Of a stretch of 41,256 nt of DNA, positions 8,343 to 16,472 are shown in pieces (position 1 is the first letter of the stretch; every line of letters starts with the position of its first letter). The stretch comes from Comamonadaceae bacterium CG12_big_fil_rev_8_21_14_0_65_59_15 (GTDB lineage Bacteria; Pseudomonadota; Gammaproteobacteria; Burkholderiales; Burkholderiaceae_C): NCBI GenBank assembly GCA_002786915.1, contig PCUV01000061.1:1-41256 (forward strand), given 5' to 3'. The translations under genes were made by a program, and so were the position numbers. The notes under the pieces were generated by a model that saw only the letters and a program-made list of their open reading frames with translations, was not told the DNA's origin and ran no database searches.

Positions 8343-9662
8343 TCAACCTCCGTTTAGTTTCCTATCTGCACTGGCCATCGCGATTGCAATTTTGTGCCGT
8401 TGGTTTCGATACACCGCCGTGGCGCAAAGCAGGTTCAGCCACAACCACCCACTGGCGCAGATCAGCGCCAGTCCGGCCGGATAAACAAACCAACCTGGCC
8501 AGACTACCGCTAACAGCAACAGCGCCAACGCCAACAGGTGGGCCAGCATCTGACGCTCGATTCGTACCTGCGGCAAAACCTTTTTCATGTTCGGCGCTTT
8601 GACCAGACCACGGCCTAGATTTTGCAGATGCAGCCAGACCAGAAAAGGAACAATTTTGTAGAGCATGCCAACCATGACCGACATGAAACAGCCCATCAGC
8701 AAGAGTACGCCAAACAGTGGCGGCCAGCCTTGCCAATGCCCGAGCAGGTCGATCACACGGGCCGCCAACCATAAACCACACGCGGCCAAGGCTGAGACCA
8801 TGGAGACGATCCAGAAGACGTGGGAGGCGTCGGGTTTGGCATGCTTGCTTTGAGCCAGCAGACGCAACGTCAATAGGGTGAACCCGCCAGACAAGACAAC
8901 GATCACCACGGTCAGTAGCGTCGCCGTCAGCGTCAAGCCCGCCAGTTCGGCCACAGTCCACAGGGCAACAGATGCCAGCACCGACAGCGCAAAGTGACGC
9001 GAAAACCAGGCTGGATACTCGGGCGTGAGTTGAAACATGGGTACCGTCACGTAGGCAACGGTGGCGATCAGGGTGCACGCCCACACCATAAAACCCCAGC
9101 CCAAATGAAGATTTGTCAAAGTAAGCATAGGCCAATCAAGCTGTAGCCGCAGCGAAACTGCCAACACAACCCCGATCAGCACTGTCACGCCCAAGCCAAT
9201 CAGGGAGAGCTTGAAGCCCAATACCGTCGGGTTGCTCCAAGCCATGCCACGCAGGGCGCTGACCGCCGCTACGATAAAAAGGCTCACACCCGCCGCCAGA
9301 CAGACAACAGCCGCGTCAAACAGCAGGGGGGCATACGTCAGAAAAGCAGCGGCCAGAAAAAGTGCTCCGAGCGTGATGCTTGCGTGAACCAGTGTTGCGG
9401 TCAAGAGCGGTCGTGGAAAATTGGCGCCGACCACAACCGGTAACAATTGCTGCATGGCGCCCACCACGACCTGCAGCATAAAGCCGACCGTGATCAGATG
9501 GGTCAGCGCCAGTGCCGTCGGCGTCCAGCGCGAGGCAAAAAGATCCGGCCCGCTGTACAGTATCAAGACCCCGGCCAGCGTCGCAAACAGGGGCGCTGTC
9601 AGAAAGTAACGCAGGGGTGCGCTCAACGTTGGCGCCTGATCAAATGACAACAGCGCCGACAT
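8343..9662 (-). CDS. polytopic membrane protein, NnrS/haem-copper-oxidase-like, linked to hemerythrin and DUF2249 genes
   Basis: 439 residues from the ATG at 9662, which overlaps the DUF2249 stop (TAATG); an upstream in-frame start would run deep into that gene. About 11-12 hydrophobic segments fill the protein. Histidines lie inside predicted helices, for example LTHLITVGFMLQVVVGAMQQ and LVHASITLG, and this His-in-helix pattern recalls NnrS and subunit I-like proteins of the nitric-oxide/cbb3 oxidase superfamily. Proteins of this kind are often found beside HHE hemerythrins and DUF2249 proteins in denitrifying betaproteobacteria. A role in NO, oxygen or haem/copper handling under low oxygen is therefore likely but not proved. 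It is the last gene of a - strand group. Confidence 0.6.
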   Translation of the reverse strand: MSALLSFDQAPTLSAPLRYFLTAPLFATLAGVLILYSGPDLFASRWTPTALALTHLITVGFMLQVVVGAMQQLLPVVVGANFPRPLLTATLVHASITLGALFLAAAFLTYAPLLFDAAVVCLAAGVSLFIVAAVSALRGMAWSNPTVLGFKLSLIGLGVTVLIGVVLAVSLRLQLDWPMLTLTNLHLGWGFMVWACTLIATVAYVTVPMFQLTPEYPAWFSRHFALSVLASVALWTVAELAGLTLTATLLTVVIVVLSGGFTLLTLRLLAQSKHAKPDASHVFWIVSMVSALAACGLWLAARVIDLLGHWQGWPPLFGVLLLMGCFMSVMVGMLYKIVPFLVWLHLQNLGRGLVKAPNMKKVLPQVRIERQMLAHLLALALLLLAVVWPGWFVYPAGLALICASGWLWLNLLCATAVYRNQRHKIAIAMASADRKLNGG

Positions 9663-9898
9663 TATGAAAATTCTCGCCAGATCAGAATTTCGACAGTTCC
9701 GTCGAGCCGATGTCGGGTTTCCCGGCAATAGCCATTGAGCTCCAGCGCCCGATAGAGCGGATAGGGCTCACGCGACAACAACAGCAGCACCGACTGCGAC
9801 GCAGCGCAGGTCTCGAGTGCGGCCATGGTCAACTCAAAAGGCTCTGGCGGCTCAAGCCCGCGGGCATCGATGGTCTTGACGGTCTCGACTTGACGCAT
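9662..9898 (-). CDS. DUF2249 (TusA-like fold) protein
   Basis: 78 residues. It begins with the family opening VKTIDARGLEPPEPFELTM, in which DARGLEPPEP takes the place of the TusA/SirA-type (D)xRGLxCPxP motif but lacks the sulphur-carrying Cys. DUF2249 proteins commonly accompany hemerythrin-like proteins and respiratory NO/N2O genes. It lies 17 bases after the hemerythrin gene and overlaps the membrane-protein start by one base, so the three genes are almost certainly one transcript. The biochemical function of the family is not established. Redox or metal-centre maintenance under anaerobic respiration is a guess from association. Confidence 0.75.
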   Translation of the reverse strand: MRQVETVKTIDARGLEPPEPFELTMAALETCAASQSVLLLLSREPYPLYRALELNGYCRETRHRLDGTVEILIWREFS

Positions 9899-9915
9899 AA
9901 GACCACTTTGATTGG

Positions 9916-10356
9916 CTACTTCAGCCTGAGCTGCAATTGCGTCAACAACACATCAACCTGATCGACCAGATGATCATCACACAGGGGGTAGAGAACGTTC
10001 TCTTCCTTCATGTTGTGTTGTTGCATCATGATCAGCAGCGTTTCGGCATTGCCCGCATAGTCGTCAGCGTCCTGCGCCGACAAAGCCGACTGCGCTGCCG
10101 ATAGCAGTTCGCGCATCTGCTCGTGCTCAACGCGCATCACCTGTGTCGGCCCCATCGTCATCCCGCTTTTCTGTTCGAATGCGGGGAAAAGCAGCTCTTC
10201 CTCTGCCGCAAAATGCTGCCGCATGACGCTGGCAAAGCTGTTCAAGGCGGCGCTGGCGCGATCCCATTGCTGCGCTGCAACCGCCTGTTCGACCTGCGCA
10301 AAGCCAGCGTCGCAGCGGCGATGGTCATGTGTCATGCAGTTTTTGATAGAAGTCAT
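9916..10356 (-). CDS. hemerythrin HHE-domain protein
   Basis: 146 residues folding as a four-helix bundle, with the expected di-iron ligands. There is an N-terminal THDH, then RQHFAAEEELLFP (His and Glu), RVEHEQM, and finally QQHNMKEENVLYP. The ligand set looks complete, so reversible O2 or NO binding, or redox sensing, is plausible. It is soluble, with no signal peptide. It heads the trio hemerythrin-DUF2249-membrane protein and starts 74 bases after the SDR stop on the same strand, so it may be co-transcribed with oah and the SDR. I found no convincing FNR/DNR box in that 74-base gap. Confidence 0.85.
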   Translation of the reverse strand: MTSIKNCMTHDHRRCDAGFAQVEQAVAAQQWDRASAALNSFASVMRQHFAAEEELLFPAFEQKSGMTMGPTQVMRVEHEQMRELLSAAQSALSAQDADDYAGNAETLLIMMQQHNMKEENVLYPLCDDHLVDQVDVLLTQLQLRLK

Positions 10357-10430
10357 CGGGGGTACCTGGTTGGGACGGGTCGCCTTCGAGGTGTTTTCTC
10401 AAGCATGCGGAAGTGCATCATCCTGACGGC

Positions 10431-11177
10431 TTAATGGATCGTCATGCCGCCGTCGGCGGCCACAATCTGCCCGGTGACGTACGACGACGCGTCAGATGCG
10501 AAAAATAGAAACACCGGTGCGATTTCTTGCGGTTCAGCCCAGCGCCCCAACGGGATGCGGTCCAGGTATTTGTCCTTGAACCGCTCGTCAGTCCGAATCG
10601 TTTCTGTCATGGGGGTGGCAGCGCCAGGGGCGATGGCATTGGCGGTGATGTTGTAGCGTGCCAACTCCTTGGCGGCACTTTTGGTCATGCCAAGCACCCC
10701 CGCCTTGGCGGCGCTGTAGTTGATTTGCCCAATGGTGCCCAATACCCCGGCGGCCGAGGTGACAAAGATGATACGGCCATAACGGCGCTCCATCATCCCG
10801 CCGACCACCGCCTGCAAGCAGTTGAAGCTGCCGCTCAGGTGCACGGCCAGCACATCCTGCCACTGATCCTGCGTCATTTTGTGCAACATGGCGGTGCGGG
10901 TGATGCCGGCATTGTTCACCAAGATGTCCACCCGCCCCCAGGCTTGCGTGACCTGTGCGGCCATGGCGTCAACCTGCGCACGCAGCGCAACGTTGCAGGC
11001 CACGGCCAGGGCCGTTCCACCGGCAGCGTTGATGCCATTGGCCACCTCTTGCGCCGCCGCACTGTTCATGTCGATGACCGCCACCTTGGCGCCCTCGCGG
11101 GCATAGGCCATCGCCACGGCGGCTCCGATGCCCTGTCCGGCGCCGGTCACGATAGCAATACGATTCTTGAGCTGCAT
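10431..11177 (-). CDS. short-chain dehydrogenase/reductase downstream of oah (bzd pathway)
   Basis: 248 residues from the ATG at 11177, four bases after the oah stop and with AAAGGGGTGA just upstream; the longer open frame would overlap oah by about 90 bases. Classical SDR: TGAGQGIG nucleotide motif, NNAG, catalytic Ser in VTSAAG, Y-x3-K in NYSAAK, and NAIAPGA. It most resembles FabG/PhaB-type 3-oxoacyl reductases. Coupled to oah, it probably oxidises a hydroxyacyl-CoA in the benzoyl-CoA pathway: either 6-hydroxycyclohex-1-ene-1-carbonyl-CoA or the 3-hydroxypimelyl-CoA produced by Oah. The best-studied 6-hydroxycyclohexene dehydrogenases are of the zinc alcohol dehydrogenase type, so 3-hydroxypimelyl-CoA dehydrogenase is the better guess. 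Confidence 0.8.
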   Translation of the reverse strand: MQLKNRIAIVTGAGQGIGAAVAMAYAREGAKVAVIDMNSAAAQEVANGINAAGGTALAVACNVALRAQVDAMAAQVTQAWGRVDILVNNAGITRTAMLHKMTQDQWQDVLAVHLSGSFNCLQAVVGGMMERRYGRIIFVTSAAGVLGTIGQINYSAAKAGVLGMTKSAAKELARYNITANAIAPGAATPMTETIRTDERFKDKYLDRIPLGRWAEPQEIAPVFLFFASDASSYVTGQIVAADGGMTIH

Positions 11178-11181
11178 GCTG

Positions 11182-12312
11182 TCACCCCTTTGGCTGAGCC
11201 AGAACCTGTTGCGCGAACTTGTCGTCGAATGGGGCGCCTTGGGCCACCAGTTGCCGGTATTTGACGAAATCAATCACGTCTTTCCCAGTCGCTTTCTTGG
11301 CATCGAAGGCATTGAAGCCGAGATAAGCCTCGTGATTCATGTTGGCCGCCAGCCAATGGCGGTTAACCAGCTTGAACTGATCCCAGAAAAATTTCTTTTT
11401 GCCGCGAATACCGTCGATTGACTTGATCAGGCAATGCGGGAACAGGTTGGTAAACTTCCAGACCAGTTCATTAACTGCTGCGTCAAGTTTGCTGAAGTCT
11501 ACCGTGCATTGGGCGATCAACTCCTTTGCTGCCTTGACCTGATCAGCGGCCACGGCCTCGCCATAGACGAGTTCGCCGTCATCAACGTAGGTATCGGTAC
11601 GCACCAAGGGATTCCGTACCCACTGACCGTCCTTCTTCAGGACCGGCACCACCTTGGTAATCAGGTTCTTGGCCCGCATTTTGTAAGCGCTCCAGGTCTC
11701 GCACGAGATGCAGTTGTACATCGCGTCTTCCAGGTTGAGCATCCAGGGCAGGAAATCGGTCGAGCCGCCGTCCGGCGCACTGCCGTGCTTGGGGCCAGCC
11801 TGCCCGAAGATGGCCATGTCCGAAGACACGGTCAGGTCGGTGGCCATGCCGATTTCCTGGCCACCCGCCACACGCATACCATTGACGCGGCAAAGGGTCG
11901 GTTTCTTGCAATTGAGGATGCCGTCCACCATGGCGTTGAACAAGTCCATGTACTCGCCGTACTCATTGGGGCGCTTCGAATAATAGGCCGCGTATTCGGC
12001 GGTGTTGCCGCCGCTGCAAAACGCCTTGTCCCCGACCGCCGTGAACACCACAGCCACAACCGCGCGGTCGCTGGAGGCGCGCTGAAAGCCCGCAATCACC
12101 GCCTTCACCATGTCGGTGGTGTACGAGTTGTACTGGGCCGGATTGTTGAGAATGATCCAGGACGTGAACAAGCCCGTAACGATGTTGCCTTGCGGATCGG
12201 TGATCGGACGTCGTTCATAGATGACCGAAGGTGCTGCGGTACCGAAATGCTCTTCGCCCAGCAGAGCATGGTCTTTCAGTTCGTTGTCACGGCGCAGCCA
12301 ATGGAGTGTCAT
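11182..12312 (-). CDS. oah: 6-oxocyclohex-1-ene-1-carbonyl-CoA hydrolase (ring-cleaving)
   Basis: 376 residues, longer than ordinary crotonases (about 260) and matching the Oah/BamA/BzdY length. Diagnostic stretches are TSWIILNNPAQYNSYTT, DKAFCSGGNTAEYAAYYSKR, MRVAGGQEIGMATDLTVSSD and FGQAGPKHGSAPDGGSTDF. The enzyme adds water and hydrolytically opens the alicyclic ring to give 3-hydroxypimelyl-CoA, the committed ring-cleavage step of anaerobic benzoyl-CoA degradation. It is a widely used marker of that pathway. It is the first gene of a - strand group (oah, SDR and probably hemerythrin onward), reading away from bzdR. A sigma70-like promoter lies about 230 bases upstream, with a TGCA motif beside its -10. 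Confidence 0.93.
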   Translation of the reverse strand: MTLHWLRRDNELKDHALLGEEHFGTAAPSVIYERRPITDPQGNIVTGLFTSWIILNNPAQYNSYTTDMVKAVIAGFQRASSDRAVVAVVFTAVGDKAFCSGGNTAEYAAYYSKRPNEYGEYMDLFNAMVDGILNCKKPTLCRVNGMRVAGGQEIGMATDLTVSSDMAIFGQAGPKHGSAPDGGSTDFLPWMLNLEDAMYNCISCETWSAYKMRAKNLITKVVPVLKKDGQWVRNPLVRTDTYVDDGELVYGEAVAADQVKAAKELIAQCTVDFSKLDAAVNELVWKFTNLFPHCLIKSIDGIRGKKKFFWDQFKLVNRHWLAANMNHEAYLGFNAFDAKKATGKDVIDFVKYRQLVAQGAPFDDKFAQQVLAQPKG

Positions 12313-12929
12313 TTTGTTTTGTTCCTGGTGAATTGAAATCGGGAGTGCGGACGACGCGACGATTTAGTTTGCCGTGCTGGACTTCGTCAAAAACCGGTTC
12401 GACCTGGCTCATGGGTCGTGTTTGCCCAAACGCAGACTGCTATGGCGTCGTCATCGCGTCGGCCATCACGAACAAGTGCTCCAAGGCAATATTCTGGCCA
12501 TTTCCAACCATGTCGATTGAGATACGTACCCGTTACCATTGTGGCAGTATAGTGCAGACATCACTCGGATAGCAACATAAAAGTGGAAATTTTTGGCATC
12601 AAATTGCACCTATTTCGTTTGGGTTACCACTGATCTGTTACGCTCGCCGCTGCCTTTGCTTTTTTTCGCTTTGCTTGCCAACGAGGCGTTGCTGTGGGTC
12701 ATGGACTTGGCCGTCACAGGGGTTGTTCGATCTGGTTTGCCACCCGAATGCGTCAGCCATGGCGATCCGGGTTGAGTCAGCTGGGGTAGCGACCGGCACC
12801 AGCGCCGACGCTTGCACGCGGATTTAAGCTGGCTTTTGTCGTGGTGCAGGTCGCTTTGGAGCTGGATTTACGCTTGCGGGGTCAGGACAACTTATCAAGC
12901 TACGATGCGCAAATGTAAGGCCATTAAAA
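12313..12929. promoter_or_regulatory. divergent oah/bzdR control region
   Basis: A 617-base gap between divergent genes with no credible coding frame. It contains four TGCA tetramers, the core of known BzdR operators, at 12553-12556, 12605-12608, 12813-12816 and 12845-12848. The left pair is spaced 52 bases and the right pair 32, near five and three helical turns. TGCA is short, so chance occurrence is possible. The left pair flanks the oah promoter and the right pair lies just upstream of bzdR. Confidence 0.6.
12546..12575 (-). promoter_or_regulatory. sigma70-like promoter for oah
   Basis: Read on the - strand: TTGCTA (12575-12570), an 18-base spacer, then TATACT (12551-12546). The -10 matches 5 of 6 and the -35 matches 4 of 6. 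A TGCA motif (12553-12556) lies in the spacer directly beside the -10, where a bound BzdR-type repressor would block RNA polymerase. The predicted leader to the oah ATG is about 225 nucleotides. This is prediction by eye. Confidence 0.5.
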
Positions 12930-13841
12930 ATGAGTAACCAAAAAATTGAACATCCTGCCCCGTCAGAACTGCGGGATGGAGATGGCGACTACTTGCACAG
13001 GTTGGGCGAACACATCCGTGATCTTCGGGTACGAAGAGGGATGACAAGGGCTATTTTGGCGCGCGACTCAGGCGTATCCATACGCTACCTGGCTCAATTG
13101 GAAAGCGGGGAAGGTAACATTTCAATCCTTCGCTTGCGACAGGTTGCGCAAGCGATGGCCATTCCGTTGGAAGACATCGTCCGAGTTGGGCCAGAGCGGG
13201 CGCCTGAGCTCACGCTACTTGGTCAGTTTCTGTCACGCTTGTCGCCAGCACAGTTGACTGAGGCGCAGACTCTTTTGAGGAACTCGTTCGAAAACAGGAA
13301 TCGTTCCAAACGAATCGCTTTGATCGGTTTGCGTGGAGCGGGCAAGAGTAGCTTGGGGCAAATGCTCGCCGCGCATCTTCAGATTCCTTTTATCGAGCTC
13401 GACGAGGTCATTGAGCGCGTTGCGGGTGCGAGCATATCCGAGATCTTCTCCCTCTATGGGCAAGCAGCGTACCGCCGCTATGAGAGACGTGCATTGGACT
13501 GGCTCATTGAGAATCATGACAGCTTTGTATTGGCCACCGGGGGAAGTATCTCCACCGAACCGGCTACTTTTAGTGAGTTATTGACATCCTGTTATACGGT
13601 ATGGCTCAAGACAGATCCAGCCGAACACATGGCGCGGGTCATTGCGCAGGGAGACCGACGCCCCATGGGGGACGACCGGGAAGCCATGCAAGACCTCGAA
13701 CGCATCTTGATCGGGCGCGAACCAATGTACCGAAAAGCCGATGCAACAGTGGACACATCCGGGCTTGATATTAAACAGAGTCTGATTGAGCTGACCCGGA
13801 AAATACCCATTTTCAAGCAACCCGCCACCCCAGAGGCTTGA
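12930..13841 (+). CDS. bzdR: BzdR-family transcriptional regulator (XRE HTH fused to shikimate kinase-like domain)
   Basis: 303 residues. Residues about 25-85 form an XRE/lambda-repressor HTH (MTRAILARDSGVSIRYLAQLE). A linker of about 40 residues leads to a shikimate-kinase-like domain (130-300) with Walker A GLRGAGKS at 133-140, a LDEV/E segment, and GDRRPMG as lid. This fusion is characteristic of BzdR and BoxR. BzdR represses anaerobic bzd genes until benzoyl-CoA, bound by the kinase-like domain, releases it. An AAGG (12918-12921) precedes the ATG. The divergent oah and the anaerobic neighbours favour BzdR over BoxR, which controls the aerobic box pathway. Confidence 0.88.
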   Translation: MSNQKIEHPAPSELRDGDGDYLHRLGEHIRDLRVRRGMTRAILARDSGVSIRYLAQLESGEGNISILRLRQVAQAMAIPLEDIVRVGPERAPELTLLGQFLSRLSPAQLTEAQTLLRNSFENRNRSKRIALIGLRGAGKSSLGQMLAAHLQIPFIELDEVIERVAGASISEIFSLYGQAAYRRYERRALDWLIENHDSFVLATGGSISTEPATFSELLTSCYTVWLKTDPAEHMARVIAQGDRRPMGDDREAMQDLERILIGREPMYRKADATVDTSGLDIKQSLIELTRKIPIFKQPATPEA

Positions 13842-13910
13842 GCTCGGCCGTTTTTAAATTAACGTTCCAGCGCCTTGCCGACGAGTCGTCGCTGCAACCG
13901 CTGGCGTGAT

Positions 13911-13963
13911 CCTTGGCCGGTTTTCAAGACCGGTCACACCATCGGCCGCTCTGTCACGCTTGC
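13911..13963 (-). pseudogene. tRNA-Ser(UGA)-like remnant (5' half)
   Basis: On the - strand an anticodon arm, CCGGT-CTTGAAA-ACCGG (inside 13917-13934), matches tRNA-Ser(UGA), with anticodon UGA. It is preceded by a D-arm-like ACAGAGCGGCCGATGGTGT in which ACA pairs with TGT. The expected T-loop (TTCRA) and a matching 3' acceptor strand are absent downstream, so a functional tRNA is unlikely. It sits between bzdR and the LysR gene, at the edge of the benzoyl-CoA block, where a tRNA fragment could mark an old integration junction. Confidence 0.45.
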
Positions 13964-14011
13964 GCAAGGTGCGCACTCCAGCGCGCCATAGCATGATGAT
14001 GAAGCCCTGCC

Positions 14012-14956
14012 TCACGGGGCAGGCTGATCTTGTGGTGCGGCAGGGGCAGTCGCGGCATCCAGCGCGACGGTTTGTGCCAGCCAACCTTGAAATGCTTGCA
14101 ACGCCGCAGGCGGCTCGACGCCTTCGGGGCGCACCAAGTAGTACGCGCGGGTGTTGGCCAGCGGCCGGTTGCACAGCACCACCAGCTCTCCGCGCGCGAG
14201 CTCCTGCTCAATCAACAGCTCAGGCACCAACGCCACGCCCAAGCCGTGCATGGCTGCGGCAGCAGTCATGGAAAACTGCTCAAAACGCGCGCCGCTCAAA
14301 GCGTTGGGCGCGCGCACCCCTTGCGCGTCAAACCAGGCGCGCCAGGCTTCGGGCCGGGTGCTTTGCTGCAACAGCGGCAAGGTGGTCATGCGATCAGGGC
14401 TCAGGCTGGGTGCGCCTTGCAACAGGCCGGGCGCGCCGACCGGCAGCACCCTTTCGTCGAGCAGGTGAAAAGCTTGTGTGCCTGCCCACTGCGCCATTTG
14501 CTCGGGCGTGGCGGCAATCAGCGCGCAGTCAAACGGCGTGTCGGCAAACATGAACGGTCGGGTGCGGGTGTCGATATGCAGCGTCAACTCGGGCTGTTGC
14601 GCTTTCAGACTGGCCAAGCGCGGAATGAGCCAGCGTGCAGCAAACGTGGGCACGCTGGCCAAGTGCAACACGCGCGCGCCGCCCTGCGTGCTCATTACGT
14701 CGAGCGTGTCTTGCTCCAGCGCGGCCAGGCGGATGGCCACCTGGGCGGCGTAGTCGTGACCGCGCTCGGTCAGACTCACGCCGTGGCGCGTGCGCTTGAA
14801 CAGCGCTACGCCCACCAACGCCTCCAACGCGGTGAGTTGGCGCGACACCGCGCCTTGGGTCAGCGCCAGCTCTTGCGCGGCGCGCGTGTAGCTCTGGTGA
14901 CGGGCGGCCGCGTCAAAACACAGCAGGGCTTGCAGGGAGGGGATTTTGCGGCGCAT
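14012..14956 (-). CDS. LysR-type regulator divergent from gcdH (GcdR-like)
   Basis: 314 residues from the ATG at 14956; a TTG 12 bases upstream is also in frame. N-terminal winged HTH (YTRAAQELALTQGAVSRQLTALEALVG), followed by a periplasmic-binding-like effector domain starting near residue 90 (VLHLASVPTFAARWLIPRL). The GcvA-like opening MRRKIPSLQALLCFDAAARH is typical of the LTTR subgroup that controls metabolic genes. It is transcribed away from gcdH across an AT-rich gap containing a 16-base dyad, the standard LTTR layout. It therefore probably regulates glutaryl-CoA dehydrogenase and itself. The effector is unknown; glutarate or glutaryl-CoA is a guess from the target. Confidence 0.85.
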   Translation of the reverse strand: MRRKIPSLQALLCFDAAARHQSYTRAAQELALTQGAVSRQLTALEALVGVALFKRTRHGVSLTERGHDYAAQVAIRLAALEQDTLDVMSTQGGARVLHLASVPTFAARWLIPRLASLKAQQPELTLHIDTRTRPFMFADTPFDCALIAATPEQMAQWAGTQAFHLLDERVLPVGAPGLLQGAPSLSPDRMTTLPLLQQSTRPEAWRAWFDAQGVRAPNALSGARFEQFSMTAAAAMHGLGVALVPELLIEQELARGELVVLCNRPLANTRAYYLVRPEGVEPPAALQAFQGWLAQTVALDAATAPAAPQDQPAP

Positions 14957-14988
14957 GATGATATGCAAAATATGCAGATAACAATACC

Positions 14989-15004
14989 ATAAGACATTTC
15001 TTAT
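14989..15004. promoter_or_regulatory. dyad in the lysR-gcdH intergenic region, candidate LTTR operator
   Basis: ATAAG-ACATTT-CTTAT is a perfect five-base inverted repeat with a six-base centre, 33 bases upstream of the LysR ATG and about 190 upstream of gcdH. The whole 14957-15194 gap is strongly AT-rich compared with its flanks, as expected for a divergent promoter region. The spacing is one base longer than the classical T-N11-A box, so the assignment is tentative. Confidence 0.4.
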
Positions 15005-15194
15005 TGCTACATATTACGAAGCTAATTATGTATGAATAAAAAGGACAAATAGCTTTCTTATACTTATTTTTCAAGTCTTCGTAATTTTTTATAAGTGACT
15101 TAATATCATAACTGAGTGCAAACAAATCGTTTGCAGGCAGGCCCCTTGGCGCGCTACGATGCGCCCAACCCTCAACTGTTTTGGAGACCCCATC

Positions 15195-16388
15195 ATGGCC
15201 CACGCCGCATTCAACTGGCAAGACCCTTTTCTGCTGGAGCAACAGCTCACCGGCGACGAGCGCGCCATCAAAGAAGCCGCCGCCGCCTACTGCCAGGACA
15301 AGCTGGCCAAGCGGGTCACGCAAGCTTTTCGCACGGAAAGCACCGACCCCTCCATCTTTCGCGAAATGGGCGCACTGGGCCTGCTCGGCCCCACCATCCC
15401 AGAGCAATACGGCGGCCCCGGCCTGAACTACATCGCCTACGGGCTGATTGCGCGCGAGGTTGAGCGTGTCGATAGCGGTTACCGCAGCATGATGAGCGTG
15501 CAAAGCTCGCTGGTGATGTTGCCCATTTTTCAGTTTGGCAACGAGGCGACACGCCAGAAGTATCTGCCCAAACTGGCCACCGGCGAGTGGATCGGCTGCT
15601 TTGGCCTGACCGAGCCCAACCACGGCAGCGACCCGGCCAGCATGCTCAGCCGCGCCGTCAAGGTGCCCGGCGGCTACAAGCTGACCGGCAACAAGATGTG
15701 GATCAGCAACAGCCCGATTGCCGACGTGTTTGTGGTCTGGGCCAAAGAGGTCACGGCCGATGGCAAGGTCGGCCAGATCCGTGGCTTTGTGCTGGACAAG
15801 GGCGCAGTCGGCTTAAGCGCCCCGGCGATCCACGGCAAGGTGGGGCTGCGCGCTTCCATCACCGGCGAAATCGTCATGGACGGCGTGTTTTGCCCGGAAG
15901 AAAACGCCTTCCCTGAAGTGCGTGGCTTGAAGGGCCCGTTCACCTGTCTGGATTCAGCGCGCTACGGCATTGCCTGGGGCACACTGGGTGCGGCCGAAGA
16001 CTGCTGGCTGCGCGCGCGCCAGTACGTGCTCGACCGCATCCAGTTTGGCCGCCCATTGGCCGCCAACCAGTTGATCCAGAAAAAGCTGGCGGATATGCAG
16101 ACCGAAATCGCGCTGGGCCTGCAAGGCTGCCTGCGCTTGGGCCGCATGAAAGACGAAGGCACGGCTGCGGTGGAAATCACCAGTATCCTGAAACGCAACA
16201 GTTGCGGCAAGGCGCTGGACGTGGCACGCCTGGCGCGCGACATGATGGGCGGCAACGGCATCAGCGACGAGTTTGGTGTGGCGCGCCACCTGGTCAATCT
16301 GGAAGTGGTCAACACCTACGAAGGCACGCACGACATCCACGCGCTGATTCTTGGGCGCGCTCAAACGGGCATTCAGGCATTTTGCTAA
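15195..16388 (+). CDS. gcdH: glutaryl-CoA dehydrogenase
   Basis: 397 residues from the ATG at 15195, with GGAG ten bases before; an upstream in-frame ATG at 15159 lacks such a site. Acyl-CoA dehydrogenase fold with GcdH signatures: [50 protein letters not shown], and the catalytic-base region [20 protein letters not shown], whose Glu is the base. The flavoenzyme oxidises and decarboxylates glutaryl-CoA to crotonyl-CoA. In anaerobic aromatic degradation this is the step after beta-oxidation of 3-hydroxypimelyl-CoA, so it continues the pathway started by oah. It also serves lysine and tryptophan catabolism, and the dedicated LysR gene means control separate from bzdR. Confidence 0.95.
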   Translation: MAHAAFNWQDPFLLEQQLTGDERAIKEAAAAYCQDKLAKRVTQAFRTESTDPSIFREMGALGLLGPTIPEQYGGPGLNYIAYGLIAREVERVDSGYRSMMSVQSSLVMLPIFQFGNEATRQKYLPKLATGEWIGCFGLTEPNHGSDPASMLSRAVKVPGGYKLTGNKMWISNSPIADVFVVWAKEVTADGKVGQIRGFVLDKGAVGLSAPAIHGKVGLRASITGEIVMDGVFCPEENAFPEVRGLKGPFTCLDSARYGIAWGTLGAAEDCWLRARQYVLDRIQFGRPLAANQLIQKKLADMQTEIALGLQGCLRLGRMKDEGTAAVEITSILKRNSCGKALDVARLARDMMGGNGISDEFGVARHLVNLEVVNTYEGTHDIHALILGRAQTGIQAFC

Positions 16389-16399
16389 TCGCGCATTCC

Positions 16400-16436
16400 G
16401 ATTGAAACAATCTAATCGAACGATTCACGCGATAAT
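16400..16436 (+). promoter_or_regulatory. tandem dyads and -10-like box upstream of the Phd/PIN operon
   Basis: Two adjacent small palindromes, GATTG-AAA-CAATC (16400-16412) and AATCG-AA-CGATT (16414-16425), are followed by GATAAT (16431-16436), which resembles a -10. They share the GATT/AATC core. Type II antitoxins usually repress their own promoters through such paired sites. The antitoxin start is 36 bases downstream. Confidence 0.45.
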
Positions 16437-16472
16437 TAAGCGCCTCGAAAGCCAACCCAACCGGAGCCGCCC

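Noticed and set aside
10357..10430. FNR/DNR box upstream of the hemerythrin gene
   Set aside because: The nearest match on the - strand (TTGAG-AAAA-CACC) lacks the ATCAA half.
12593..12775. 60-residue frame in the oah/bzdR gap
   Set aside because: No ribosome-binding site or homology and it covers the predicted control sites.
13866..13963. functional tRNA-Ser or selenocysteine tRNA
   Set aside because: Anticodon reads UGA (serine) rather than UCA (Sec), and neither a TTCRA T-loop nor a matching acceptor strand can be found.
14015..14032. GC-rich hairpin CCTGCC...GGCAGG at the LysR 3' end as terminator
   Set aside because: No following T-run on either strand and it overlaps the last codons; too weak to call.
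14030..14992. 320-residue frame antisense to the LysR gene
   Set aside because: Shadow of a well-supported LysR protein.
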